From: Halosaccharopolyspora lacisalsi
Lineage (GTDB): Bacteria; Actinomycetota; Actinomycetes; Mycobacteriales; Pseudonocardiaceae
Length of the DNA: 64,000 nt
Direction: 5' to 3'
Assembly (NCBI RefSeq): GCF_014137975.1
Contig: NZ_JACGWZ010000006.1
Location: 62,001 to 126,000 of the forward strand
This document shows positions 18,468 through 26,102 of the stretch, piece by piece (the first letter of the stretch is position 1; each line of letters begins with the position of its first letter). Position numbers and translations under genes: made by a program. Under the pieces are notes generated by a model. It ran no database searches. It was given only the letters and a program-made list of their open reading frames with translations, and was not told the origin of the DNA.

Positions 18468-18857
18468 TCAGCTTTCGATTTTTCGCGCGGCGATGATTTC
18501 GGGGTAGCGGTCAAAGGCGGGTTGCAGGATCGGCACGAATTCCATGACCTTGGAAACGCTTCCCTTGATGCGGACCTTGCCGGTTCCCAGGGCCATCGGC
18601 ATCAGGAGTTCTCCCTTCCACAAGGAGTGGGCGGTGTCGCAGGACATCTTGATCCGAATGGTGGCGCGAGATGGTGGGGGTCCATCGTGCACTCCGTCGG
18701 GAGAAACGAACATCTCCACGTCGGGCTTGGTCTGGACGAGGTGGAGGGACAGGTTCGAATCGGTCATCCTGAACAGGAAGACGTCGTCTTCGAGCAAGAT
18801 CTCAAAAAGTGTTCTGAAAACTTCTTGCGCCTGCTCCGAGGAAGAGAATACGGGCAT
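18468..18857 (-). CDS. SCP2 sterol-carrier-like protein
   Basis: A 129-aa single-domain protein. The SCP2 pattern is visible: a helix then strands with NLSLHLVQTKPDVEMFV and TIRIKMSCDTAHSLWKGEL, then the typical MALGTGKVRIKGSVSKVMEFVPIL. SCP2 domains bind lipids or acyl-CoA in a hydrophobic cavity. It is first in the five-gene operon and may act as an acyl carrier or chaperone for the pathway. The ATG is preceded by AAAGGAAG. Confidence 0.85.
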   Translation of the reverse strand: MPVFSSSEQAQEVFRTLFEILLEDDVFLFRMTDSNLSLHLVQTKPDVEMFVSPDGVHDGPPPSRATIRIKMSCDTAHSLWKGELLMPMALGTGKVRIKGSVSKVMEFVPILQPAFDRYPEIIAARKIES

Positions 18858-19844
18858 GGAGGGCTTCCTTTGGCGACAAGCTGGAAAGTGTCGAAATGAT
18901 CGGCGCGGGAGGTTGCCGTCGGTTTCCTCTCGTTCTTGTTGTCCCAGTTTGCTAGCGGTTTCCCGTTGGACCCGAGAAAGGATTATGCATGTCAGGATCG
19001 GAGTCAGTCAAGTACTGAGAGTCGGCCGGTTACGGGGCCTTTTGGATGTTGTCGACTAGGCCGAACGGCGGTACTCGTCCCGATGAGTGGAGTGCGTGCG
19101 GGGGAAAACATGACAAATGGTTCTTACTGGGCGGCGCGTCGCCCCCCGGGGGGCAAGATGCCCGACGCCAGTGCTATCGATCACAATCTTTTCTTCGGAT
19201 TCGGGGTGGCGGATCAACGGCCGATCGGATAATCGCTATTGCGAGACTTTTCCGTCCCGAATTCCCCTGGGGGCTCGTTCGGGCCCCGCGGCCGGGTCGA
19301 CGCGTCCTCGAACGGGACGAGTGGGACGAACGGGGTATTCGTCGGGGTCGTCGGGTGGACGAGTCGGCGCGGGCGGCCGGGTGACTCGGAGGGGGAAGCG
19401 GCATCGCGCCGGCGTCGACACGCCGCGGACGTCCTCGGCAATGAGCGCGTGCCACGGCGTCGGGCGCTTCCCGGCCGGTGGAGTCGGTGCTTCCGGGGAG
19501 TCGAGACCGCGGAGGGGTGAACCCCCGGTGCCTCCGGGGCCGAATCACGGCCGCCTACGGTCCGTTGCCGGCGCGGAACTTCGGTGGATCAGGATCCCGC
19601 CGCTCCCCGATGGTTCGGGGAGCGGCTCACGCTCACGGACCTTCCGGCGTCTCGCGCGTGCGGGCCTCGCCGGTCGTGGGAGCTGCCGCGCTCGCCCCCG
19701 GACGTTCCCGCGACCACGGGAGCCCGGTGGCATCGAGGAGGCCCGTTGCACCAATCCGACCGGCGGGGGACCGGATCGGTGGTCCGAGGGGTGGGGGGGC
19801 TTTTCACAGGGGCGAACGGGCGGTTCGTGCGCCCCGCGGACTCC
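18858..19844. other. Nearly 1 kb without a recognisable gene
   Basis: No reading frame in this interval has convincing composition, start context or family motif; the long open frames are Arg/Gly/Ser-rich, as expected of random high-GC sequence. It must contain the promoter of the SCP2-led operon near its left end, where local AT content rises (18870-19020). The part from 19250 to 19800 has many short GGACGAG/CGGGG tracts that look like degraded or rapidly changing sequence. Confidence 0.5.
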
Positions 19845-20696
19845 CTATCCCTGTTGCTGGTTGATGACGGTGTCGATGGTCAGCGCCGAGGCCACGACCA
19901 TGCTCGCCAGCGGGTCCGTCAGCGGTCGGTGCAGCTGAAGCACGTAGTTGTCGGCGGTGCTGAACATGGCCTTGGCCACTCCGGCGAAGGTCTTGCTGAT
20001 CGTGCCGATCTGCTGCTCCTGGGCGTCGTTGACGACGAAGTCCCAGGCCCGCAGGTTCTGGGCCAGTAGCGCGCCGACAGGTTGGCCGCCGACCTCGAAG
20101 GCGAACCGCGCCTTGCCGAGGACGTTCTCCTGCCGGATCTCCCCGATCGGCATGCCGTCACCGCGCTCGATGTGCACCTTCGACTTCCACATCGTGCCGG
20201 GACGCGTCATCCGCAGCACCGGCCTGCCGTAGGCGTCGCGGATCTCCAGCTTGGTGGTCATGAGCGCGTCCAGCTTGCTCAGCACGCGCAGCGCCTTCTG
20301 CAGGCCGCTCTGCCCGACCTGGACGACCGAACCCAGTTGACGGCCGTGCTGGTCGTAGACGGCGTACTCGTTGGCCATCTCGATGAGCTTGGCCTTCTGG
20401 TTGATCACCAGCACCGGTTCGGTGAACAGCGTGCCCCCGCCGCCGGCCACCGGGCCGCCGGTCTCGCGCTGCACCTGCTGCTGGATCTGGTCGGGGCTGC
20501 CGGTGCCTCCGACCGCCAGCTCGGCCTCGTGCGCGTCTCCCCGGGGAGCGTGGGGATGTTGCGGCATGGGCTGCTGCGGTGCGGCCTGCTGGGGCGCGGG
20601 CTGTACGTGTGGAGTCCACTGCTGCCCGTCCCACCAGCGAACGTACCGGGGGTCGGCCTGGTCGGGGTACCAGGCAGGCGGTGGCGGATTGTTCAT
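19845..20696 (-). CDS. Phospholipid scramblase-related protein with N-terminal DUF2510
   Basis: This 283-aa protein starts with a DUF2510-type motif PPAWYPDQADPRYVRWWDGQQW, binding function unknown, then a Gln/Pro/His-rich linker (30-65). The rest is a scramblase/LURP-one beta-barrel-like domain: TLFTEPVLVINQKAKLIEM, YAVYDQHGRQLGSVVQVGQ, and KLEIRDAYGRPVLRMTRPG. Bacterial members are uncharacterised; lipid movement is not established. It is divergent from the MBOAT gene across 139 bp. Confidence 0.85.
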   Translation of the reverse strand: MNNPPPPAWYPDQADPRYVRWWDGQQWTPHVQPAPQQAAPQQPMPQHPHAPRGDAHEAELAVGGTGSPDQIQQQVQRETGGPVAGGGGTLFTEPVLVINQKAKLIEMANEYAVYDQHGRQLGSVVQVGQSGLQKALRVLSKLDALMTTKLEIRDAYGRPVLRMTRPGTMWKSKVHIERGDGMPIGEIRQENVLGKARFAFEVGGQPVGALLAQNLRAWDFVVNDAQEQQIGTISKTFAGVAKAMFSTADNYVLQLHRPLTDPLASMVVASALTIDTVINQQQG

Positions 20697-20835
20697 GTCT
20701 CCAGCCTAGGTCACCGGGCTTCGCACCGTACGCGAATCACCTGTTTCGGGCCTGAAGTGAATACGGTTCGGATAGGATCACCGAGCCGACAACGAGGGAG
20801 GCTCGGGCTTCCCGGACACCGAGGCCTGAGCATCC

Positions 20836-22269
20836 ATGTCGTTCGCGAGTCCACTGTTCCTGTGGTACTTCCTGCCCGCCGTGCTCGTAGTGCTGCTACT
20901 GGCACCCCGTTCCGGGCGCAACGCGGTCGTGGCAGTGGCCAGTCTGGTGTTCTACGCCAGCGGCGCGGGCGGAACCACGCTGCTGCTGTTGGCCTGCATC
21001 ACGGTGAACTTCCTCGTCGGCCGTCACCTCGAACCCGACGAGTGGCGGGTCGGCCGCGACAAACGCGAGGTGCTGCTGAGCTGCGTCGTGGTGTTCGACG
21101 TGGCGGTCCTGGGGGTGTGGAAGTACGCAGGATTCGCCACCGAGCAGCTCGCGGTGCTGGCGAGCTGGTTCGGCGGGGACTCTCCCGTGCTGCACATCGC
21201 GTTGCCGATCGGGATCTCCTTCTACACCTTCCACCACATCTCCTACGTCGTCGACATCTACCGCGGTGAACGCCCCGCACTGCGCAACCCGGTCTCGTTC
21301 GTCACCTACATCGCGATGTTTCCGCAGTTGGTGGCCGGCCCGATCGTGCGCTACCGGGAGATCGCCGACCAACTGCCGCAGCGGCGCTCGCACCGGCTGG
21401 ACGACATCGCCTCCGGCTTCCCGCGCTTCGCGTGGGGGTTGACGAAGAAAGTCGTCATCGCGGACACGCTCGCTCCGGTGTCCGACGCCGCCTTCGCCAC
21501 CCCCGCGGGGGAGATGACCTTCGCGATCGCCTGGCTGGGGGCGCTGACCTACACGGTCCAGCTCTACTTCGACTTCTCCGGCTACTCCGACATGGCCATC
21601 GGGCTCGGGCGGATGCTGGGGTTCCGGCTGCCGGAGAACTTCGCCCGGCCCTACTCGTCGACGACGGTCACCGAGTTCTGGCGCCGCTGGCACATGTCGC
21701 TGTCGCGGTGGTTTCGCGACTACGTCTACATCCCGCTGGGCGGCAATCGGCGAGGAGTGGTGCGCACCTACCGGAACCTGACCCTCGTCTTCGTGCTGAC
21801 CGGCTTTTGGCACGGTGCCGCGTGGACTTACCTCGTCTGGGGGCTGTACCACGGCCTGCTGCTGGTGATCGAGCGCGCGAGCGGCCTGGCCCGGACACCG
21901 GTGAGCGTGGTCGGCCGGATCGGCCGCCGTGCGCTGACGATACTGCTGGTGGTGATCGGCTGGGTCTTCTTCCGGGCCCCCGATCTCGGTACCGCGATGA
22001 CCGTGCTCGGGCACATGCTGGTGCCGGACCTGTCCGGAGTGGACGAGGTCATGACGGCCGCGCTGACCAATCGACGCACGCTGTTGCTGCTGGTCGCGCT
22101 GGCCGCGATGCTGTTGCCCGCCAACTCCGGCACGGGGCCGTTCCTGGAGGCCGCGCGCACGCGCACGGCGACCGCCCTGCGCGTGGGCGTCATGACGGTC
22201 GGCCTGGTCTACGCGGGTCTGCTGGTGGCCGCCGGCTCCTTCAGCCCCTTCCTGTACTACCAGTTCTAG
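20836..22269 (+). CDS. MBOAT family O-acyltransferase (AlgI-like)
   Basis: A polytopic membrane O-acyltransferase of 477 aa related to AlgI and DltB, which pass an acyl group across the membrane to a cell-surface glycan. The signature TEFWRRWHMSLSRWFRDYVYIPLGG spans about residues 278-302. The catalytic histidine lies in FWHGAAWT (H326), with a second conserved His in GLYHG (H339). The partner expected for an acetylation system, an AlgX/AlgJ-like SGNH protein, is at 24795-26102 on the same strand, separated by small unrelated genes. The polysaccharide target is unknown. Confidence 0.93.
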   Translation: MSFASPLFLWYFLPAVLVVLLLAPRSGRNAVVAVASLVFYASGAGGTTLLLLACITVNFLVGRHLEPDEWRVGRDKREVLLSCVVVFDVAVLGVWKYAGFATEQLAVLASWFGGDSPVLHIALPIGISFYTFHHISYVVDIYRGERPALRNPVSFVTYIAMFPQLVAGPIVRYREIADQLPQRRSHRLDDIASGFPRFAWGLTKKVVIADTLAPVSDAAFATPAGEMTFAIAWLGALTYTVQLYFDFSGYSDMAIGLGRMLGFRLPENFARPYSSTTVTEFWRRWHMSLSRWFRDYVYIPLGGNRRGVVRTYRNLTLVFVLTGFWHGAAWTYLVWGLYHGLLLVIERASGLARTPVSVVGRIGRRALTILLVVIGWVFFRAPDLGTAMTVLGHMLVPDLSGVDEVMTAALTNRRTLLLLVALAAMLLPANSGTGPFLEAARTRTATALRVGVMTVGLVYAGLLVAAGSFSPFLYYQF

Positions 22270-22310
22270 GCCGCGGGGTGCATGGTGCGGGCCGCGGGGT
22301 GCGTGGTGCG
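22270..22310. repeat. Two-copy 21-bp tandem repeat
   Basis: GCCGCGGGGTGCATGGTGCG (22270-22289) is followed one base later by a near copy (22291-22310, one mismatch). It begins immediately after the MBOAT stop codon. Function unknown; possibly replication slippage. Confidence 0.7.
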
Positions 22311-22501
22311 TGGTGGCACCGCGGCGGTGCGGTGGTTCCGTGTCGTTCGGACGAGGGCTTGGTGGGAGCGGCGCTGCCCGCTATCGTCGTCGAAGAGTAA
22401 ACGAGCCTGCACGGAGGGGACCTGCACGGCTCGTGGTCGCGAGGGCAGTACAGTGACCACTGTGGAGGGACCAGCACGGTCGGCGTCGAGGAGTGACGGC
22501 A

Positions 22502-22846
22502 ATGGTGATGGACTGGCCCAGTGATTCGAAGATCACCACCAAGTCCCGCAGGCTCAGCAACGGTCAGATCATCACCGAGTACTTCATGCCGGTCGAGGAA
22601 AAGGGACCGTACCTGCTTCAGACGACGGGCGGTCAGAAGTACATGTCCTACGAGTGGGCCTCGTGGGTGTTCCACTGGTACCTCTCGGAAAGCACCGTCT
22701 ACGTCGAGCACGGGGCCATCGAGGACATCAAGCTGCCCCAGTTCCGCAGCTTCACGCTGAACGTCCCGTGGAACCCGAGCGAGTTCGCCGAGGCCTGCAA
22801 GAAGTGGGCCCAGGGGATCGAGGAGGGCTGCCGGCTCCCCGAGTAG
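22502..22846 (+). CDS. Hypothetical small protein
   Basis: A 114-aa soluble protein I cannot assign. I choose the ATG at 22502 because GAGGAG ends eight bases upstream. The sequence is well composed for a real gene: PVEEKGPYLLQTTGGQKYM, then the aromatic YEWASWVFHWYL, and a C-terminus ending EGCRLPE. It lies between the MBOAT gene and a convergent broken methyltransferase. No signal peptide or membrane segment is seen. Confidence 0.7.
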   Translation: MVMDWPSDSKITTKSRRLSNGQIITEYFMPVEEKGPYLLQTTGGQKYMSYEWASWVFHWYLSESTVYVEHGAIEDIKLPQFRSFTLNVPWNPSEFAEACKKWAQGIEEGCRLPE

Positions 22847-22917
22847 CCGCGCTTCTCGTCGGGACGGGCGGAACTTCCCGAGTGATCGCCCCCGGTGCTC
22901 CGAGCGGATCCCGGGGC

Positions 22918-23683
22918 TCAGCGCACGCCGACGAGGACGTGGTCGTCGCCGGACTGCCACACGGTTCCGACTTCGGAGAAGCCCGCCTTGCGCAGGAGTG
23001 CGCCGTGGTCGTCGGCGGAGAGCCCGTTCGCGCCCCCGTGGTCGATCGTTCGCCGGGAGCGCTCGTCCACCAGCGGCGCGAGGACGCGATCGGCCAGCAC
23101 GCCCTCCCACCATTCTCGCCAACCCTCGTTCTCGGTAACGCCGACACGTGCCGCGCGGGAAGCACTCACCCGCCGGGCGAGCTCCCCGACGGCCGGGGTG
23201 GCGATGTGGAGGTGGTCGGCGTTGACGAACACCCCGCCCGGCCGGATGCGCTCGGCCAGCCGTGCGTACAGCTCCTCCAGCTGCGCCGGTTCGAGCCAGT
23301 GCAGGGCCGTGGTGGACACGGCCGCGTCCACCTGCTCCGGGAGCCCGGCTCGCCGGGGCCAGGTGGAGTCCGCGAGGTCCGCCTCCACGAACCGAATGCG
23401 GTCGCCGCAGCGGGCGCGCCCGAGTCCGACCAGGAGCGGGTCCGCGTCCACACCGATGATCTCGGCGTCCGGCAGTCGTCGAGCGAGCCGGTCGGACAGC
23501 GAACCGGGACCGCAGCCCAGGTCGACGATGACGGGTGGGTGAGGTCCGCTCGCGGTTCGCGTGTCCCACCACGTCACCGACGACGGCGAACCTCTCCTCC
23601 CGGTCGGCCACGTAGCGCTCTTGCTGGGCGTCCCACCGCTGGATCCAGAGCTCGGCATGGTGCTGGTCGACAGGTGTGGCCAT
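22918..23683 (-). pseudogene. SAM-dependent methyltransferase with a frameshift
   Basis: The N-terminus (MATPVDQHHAELWIQRWDAQ... to REERFAVVGDVV) reads in one frame from ATG 23683. The rest, starting PPVIVDLGCGPGSLSDRLA with the SAM-binding loop, then IIGVDADPLLV and FVEADLAD, reads in another. The switch is near 23525-23545, where one base gained or lost would restore a 250-aa class I methyltransferase. Everything after the shift is intact to the stop, so the break is recent or is a sequence error. It is divergent from the CGNR gene across a palindrome. Confidence 0.75.
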
Positions 23684-23700
23684 CGCACTTCCCCGCTGCG

Positions 23701-23728
23701 TCACTGTCGTAAAATCCTATGACAGTGA
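23701..23728. promoter_or_regulatory. Palindromic operator between methyltransferase and CGNR genes
   Basis: TCACTGTC (23701-23708) and GACAGTGA (23721-23728) are perfect inverted arms, extending imperfectly to ten bases. The spacer includes TAAAAT (23710-23715), which could be the -10 of the CGNR gene. The element sits in the middle of the 76-bp divergent gap. Autoregulation by the CGNR protein is an inference. Confidence 0.55.
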
Positions 23729-23759
23729 TGAACCTAGCGATCGAGGGGTAACTGGTCAA

Positions 23760-24332
23760 GTGGATTTCGACAGTCACGTCAGCGGAGTGATGCACGCCAC
23801 GGTCGCCCTGGTCAACACGCTCACGCCGGGCTGGGCGGGTGGACGTGAGTGGCATACTGAGTACCTGCCCGAGGCCACCGAGCGGGCGCTCGCCCACGGT
23901 TCCTGGGGAAGCAGGGCGGTGACGCCCGGGGAGGTCGACCAGCTCGCCTCGTACGCCGCGAGTCTGCGAGAGGCCTTCGAGCACGTCGACCGCGGTGATA
24001 CGGACGCGGCCTGCGAGCGCACCAACGCGCTGCTCACCGACACGGGCGCGGTTCCGATGCTCGCCCGACACGACGGCGAGCCCTGGCACCTGCACTTCCA
24101 CGCCGCCGATGCGCCCTACGCGCGGGGGTGGGCGGCGGCGATGGCGACCTCGCTGGCGATCGTCCTGGGAAGCGTGCACGCGGACAGGATCGGCTTGTGC
24201 TCGGCGTCCTCGTGCGACCGCGTCTACGTGGACACCTCGCGTAACGGCACGCGCCGCTTCTGCTCCACCGCGTGCCAGAACCGCGCGAAAGCGGCTGCGT
24301 TCCGCGAGCGCCGTGCGAGCGAGAGCCGGTGA
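23760..24332 (+). CDS. CGNR zinc-finger domain protein
   Basis: This 190-aa protein has the actinobacterial ABATE-like N-terminal domain (VALVNTLTPGW near residue 16-26, then HLHFHAAD near 115) and a C-terminal CGNR zinc finger. In the finger, cysteines in LCSASSCDRVYVD and RFCSTACQNRAKAAAFRER form the metal site. Such proteins are presumed DNA-binding regulators, probably sensing a small molecule. The GTG start is preceded by GAGGGG. It is divergent from the frameshifted methyltransferase. Confidence 0.88.
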   Translation: MDFDSHVSGVMHATVALVNTLTPGWAGGREWHTEYLPEATERALAHGSWGSRAVTPGEVDQLASYAASLREAFEHVDRGDTDAACERTNALLTDTGAVPMLARHDGEPWHLHFHAADAPYARGWAAAMATSLAIVLGSVHADRIGLCSASSCDRVYVDTSRNGTRRFCSTACQNRAKAAAFRERRASESR

Positions 24333-24363
24333 CTTCCCGGAGCGGCGAGGAAGTGGAGACGGG

Positions 24364-24696
24364 TCAGGAGTCCTCGTGCTCGTTGCACCGGCAAGTCGCT
24401 TTGCGGGCGCGGCGGCGCTTGAGGGCGCGCGCGAGTGCGAAGAGCGCGGCCCCGGCGCCGACCACGGCCAGGATCTTGCCGGCGTCGGCCACGGGGCGCC
24501 AGTAGACCCGCCCCTCGTCCATGACCAGGGCTCCGATCGGTTTGGCGGTGCCGCCGAAACCGCTGCCGTCCGTACTGCCGCCCCCGCCGCCGGAGATCTT
24601 GGCGACCGGGATCAGCGACAGGCCCTCGTGCCGGATCGGCTCCCCGAAGACCTGCCGCACGGTGAACGCGTCGTCGAACTCCGCGATGTCGGTCAT
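24364..24696 (-). CDS. GerW/YtfJ-like protein
   Basis: A 110-aa protein with VFGEPIRHEGLSLIPVAKISG (about 15-35) followed by a Gly-rich GGGGGSTDGSGFGG run and PIGALVMDEGRVYWRPV. This is the GerW/YtfJ spore-protein pattern. A hydrophobic helix (residues ~73-92) and a basic tail ending in Cys/His residues follow. In bacilli the family is linked to spores; in actinobacteria the role is unknown. The ATG has GAGGAGG eight bases upstream. Confidence 0.75.
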   Translation of the reverse strand: MTDIAEFDDAFTVRQVFGEPIRHEGLSLIPVAKISGGGGGSTDGSGFGGTAKPIGALVMDEGRVYWRPVADAGKILAVVGAGAALFALARALKRRRARKATCRCNEHEDS

Positions 24697-24794
24697 GCTC
24701 GCCTCCTCGTGCGGTATGGGAACGAAACTACGCGACGATTCCGAGCGGGACGAGTGCGCCGATTCCGCCCACGCGGTGATCTCCGGGCGATACC

Positions 24795-26102
24795 GTGAAC
24801 ACCGTGTCGATCCAGGAGCCCGGCGAGTTACCCGCCGTCCACGAGGCGTGGTTGCCACGGGAGCATCCGCTGCACCGCCCCCGACACGGCGGGCGCCAGG
24901 CCACGGCACTGGTGTGTGCGCTGCTGTTCTTCGCTGCACCCGTACTGGCCTGGACCTTCGGAGCGCGTGCTGCGCCGCTGGAGAACCGGCCGCAGGCCGA
25001 GTTCCCCAGCATCACGCGGGGGTGGGGATTCTTCACCGGCCTGAGCGCCTGGGCCACCGACCACCTCTCGTTTCGCCAGGGCGCGGTGCACTCGGTCGAG
25101 GCGCTCAGCCAAGGGCTGTTCGGGGAGTCCGCCCGGCTGGGGGAGTCCACCTCGGGGTCGCCCGTCGGCGGCGACGGCGGTGACGACAGCGATCGCGATC
25201 GTCGGCGTCGTGACCTCCGCATGAGCATGTTCCCCGACGTGATCCACGGCAAGGACGGGTGGATGTACCTGGGGCACGACGCGTCCTACAAGTGCGTGCC
25301 CGAGATCGGGATCGATCGGGTGATCGCCGGGCTGCGCCGGTGGCGCGACGTCGTCGAGGCCTCCGGGCGGGAGTTCCGGCTGGTCATCCCCCCGGACAAG
25401 TCCACGGTGTACCCCGAGCACATGCCGGATGAGTTCGCCGGTGAGCGATGCATGACCGAGGCTCGCGCCGAGTTCTGGCGACGGGTGCCCGCCGCGACCG
25501 GAGCTTTCGACATGCGCGAGCGGCTGCGCACGATCGCCGAAAGCGACGGCGAGCCGATCTACACCAAGCGCGACACCCACTGGAGACACCGGGGTGGAGT
25601 CGCGATGACCCGCATGCTCGCGGAGAGCCTGCGCTCGGGTGTCACCGAGGACTGGCAGGTGCGACCGAGCAGGCGCTTTCAGCACAACGCCGACATCCCG
25701 GACCTGCTCGGCAGGGAGGAAACCTGGACGGTGCAGGGGCACTCGTTGGCTCCGGACGGCGGTGCCGACAACACCCGGTTCGTGCCCAGCGACTTCCAGC
25801 AGCCGCTACACCTGGAGTCCGAACAGCGCCCCGGCATGATCACGCGCCCCACCCGGATGGTCGCCGACTCGTTCGCCCAGTTCGCCAGCCCGTACATGGC
25901 GGCGGCCTTCAGCGATCTCACGATCACCCATCCGGACAACGCGGCCGAACGCCCCCGGAAGGTCGCCCGGACTCTCGCCGAGGGCGAGGTGGTGATCTTC
26001 GAGCTCTCCGAGCGCTTCGTGGCCGGAGGGCGTTACCCGATGCTCGACCCGAAGGTGGCCGACCGGGTGGGCGAGTACCTCGCCGCCCACCCGGTCCGGT
26101 GA
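24795..26102 (+). CDS. AlgX/AlgJ-like SGNH acetyltransferase
   Basis: A 435-aa membrane-anchored protein with one N-terminal helix (ALVCALLFFAAPVLAWTFG, about residues 37-55) and an extracytoplasmic SGNH-like domain. The block YTKRDTHWRHRGG carries the catalytic Asp-x-His pair (D260, H262). Earlier HGKDGWMYLG and PPDKSTVYPEHMP are AlgX/AlgJ-family blocks. A charged low-complexity loop (around 120-140) is unusual. It should take acetyl from the MBOAT protein encoded at 20836-22269 and pass it to an exported glycan. Its TGA abuts the stop of the convergent SARP gene with no base between. Confidence 0.88.
   Translation: MNTVSIQEPGELPAVHEAWLPREHPLHRPRHGGRQATALVCALLFFAAPVLAWTFGARAAPLENRPQAEFPSITRGWGFFTGLSAWATDHLSFRQGAVHSVEALSQGLFGESARLGESTSGSPVGGDGGDDSDRDRRRRDLRMSMFPDVIHGKDGWMYLGHDASYKCVPEIGIDRVIAGLRRWRDVVEASGREFRLVIPPDKSTVYPEHMPDEFAGERCMTEARAEFWRRVPAATGAFDMRERLRTIAESDGEPIYTKRDTHWRHRGGVAMTRMLAESLRSGVTEDWQVRPSRRFQHNADIPDLLGREETWTVQGHSLAPDGGADNTRFVPSDFQQPLHLESEQRPGMITRPTRMVADSFAQFASPYMAAAFSDLTITHPDNAAERPRKVARTLAEGEVVIFELSERFVAGGRYPMLDPKVADRVGEYLAAHPVR

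Noticed and set aside
19117-19938. Long plus-strand open frame of 273 codons
   Set aside because: Arg/Gly/Ser-rich composition, no motif, and it overlaps the scramblase gene in antisense at its end.
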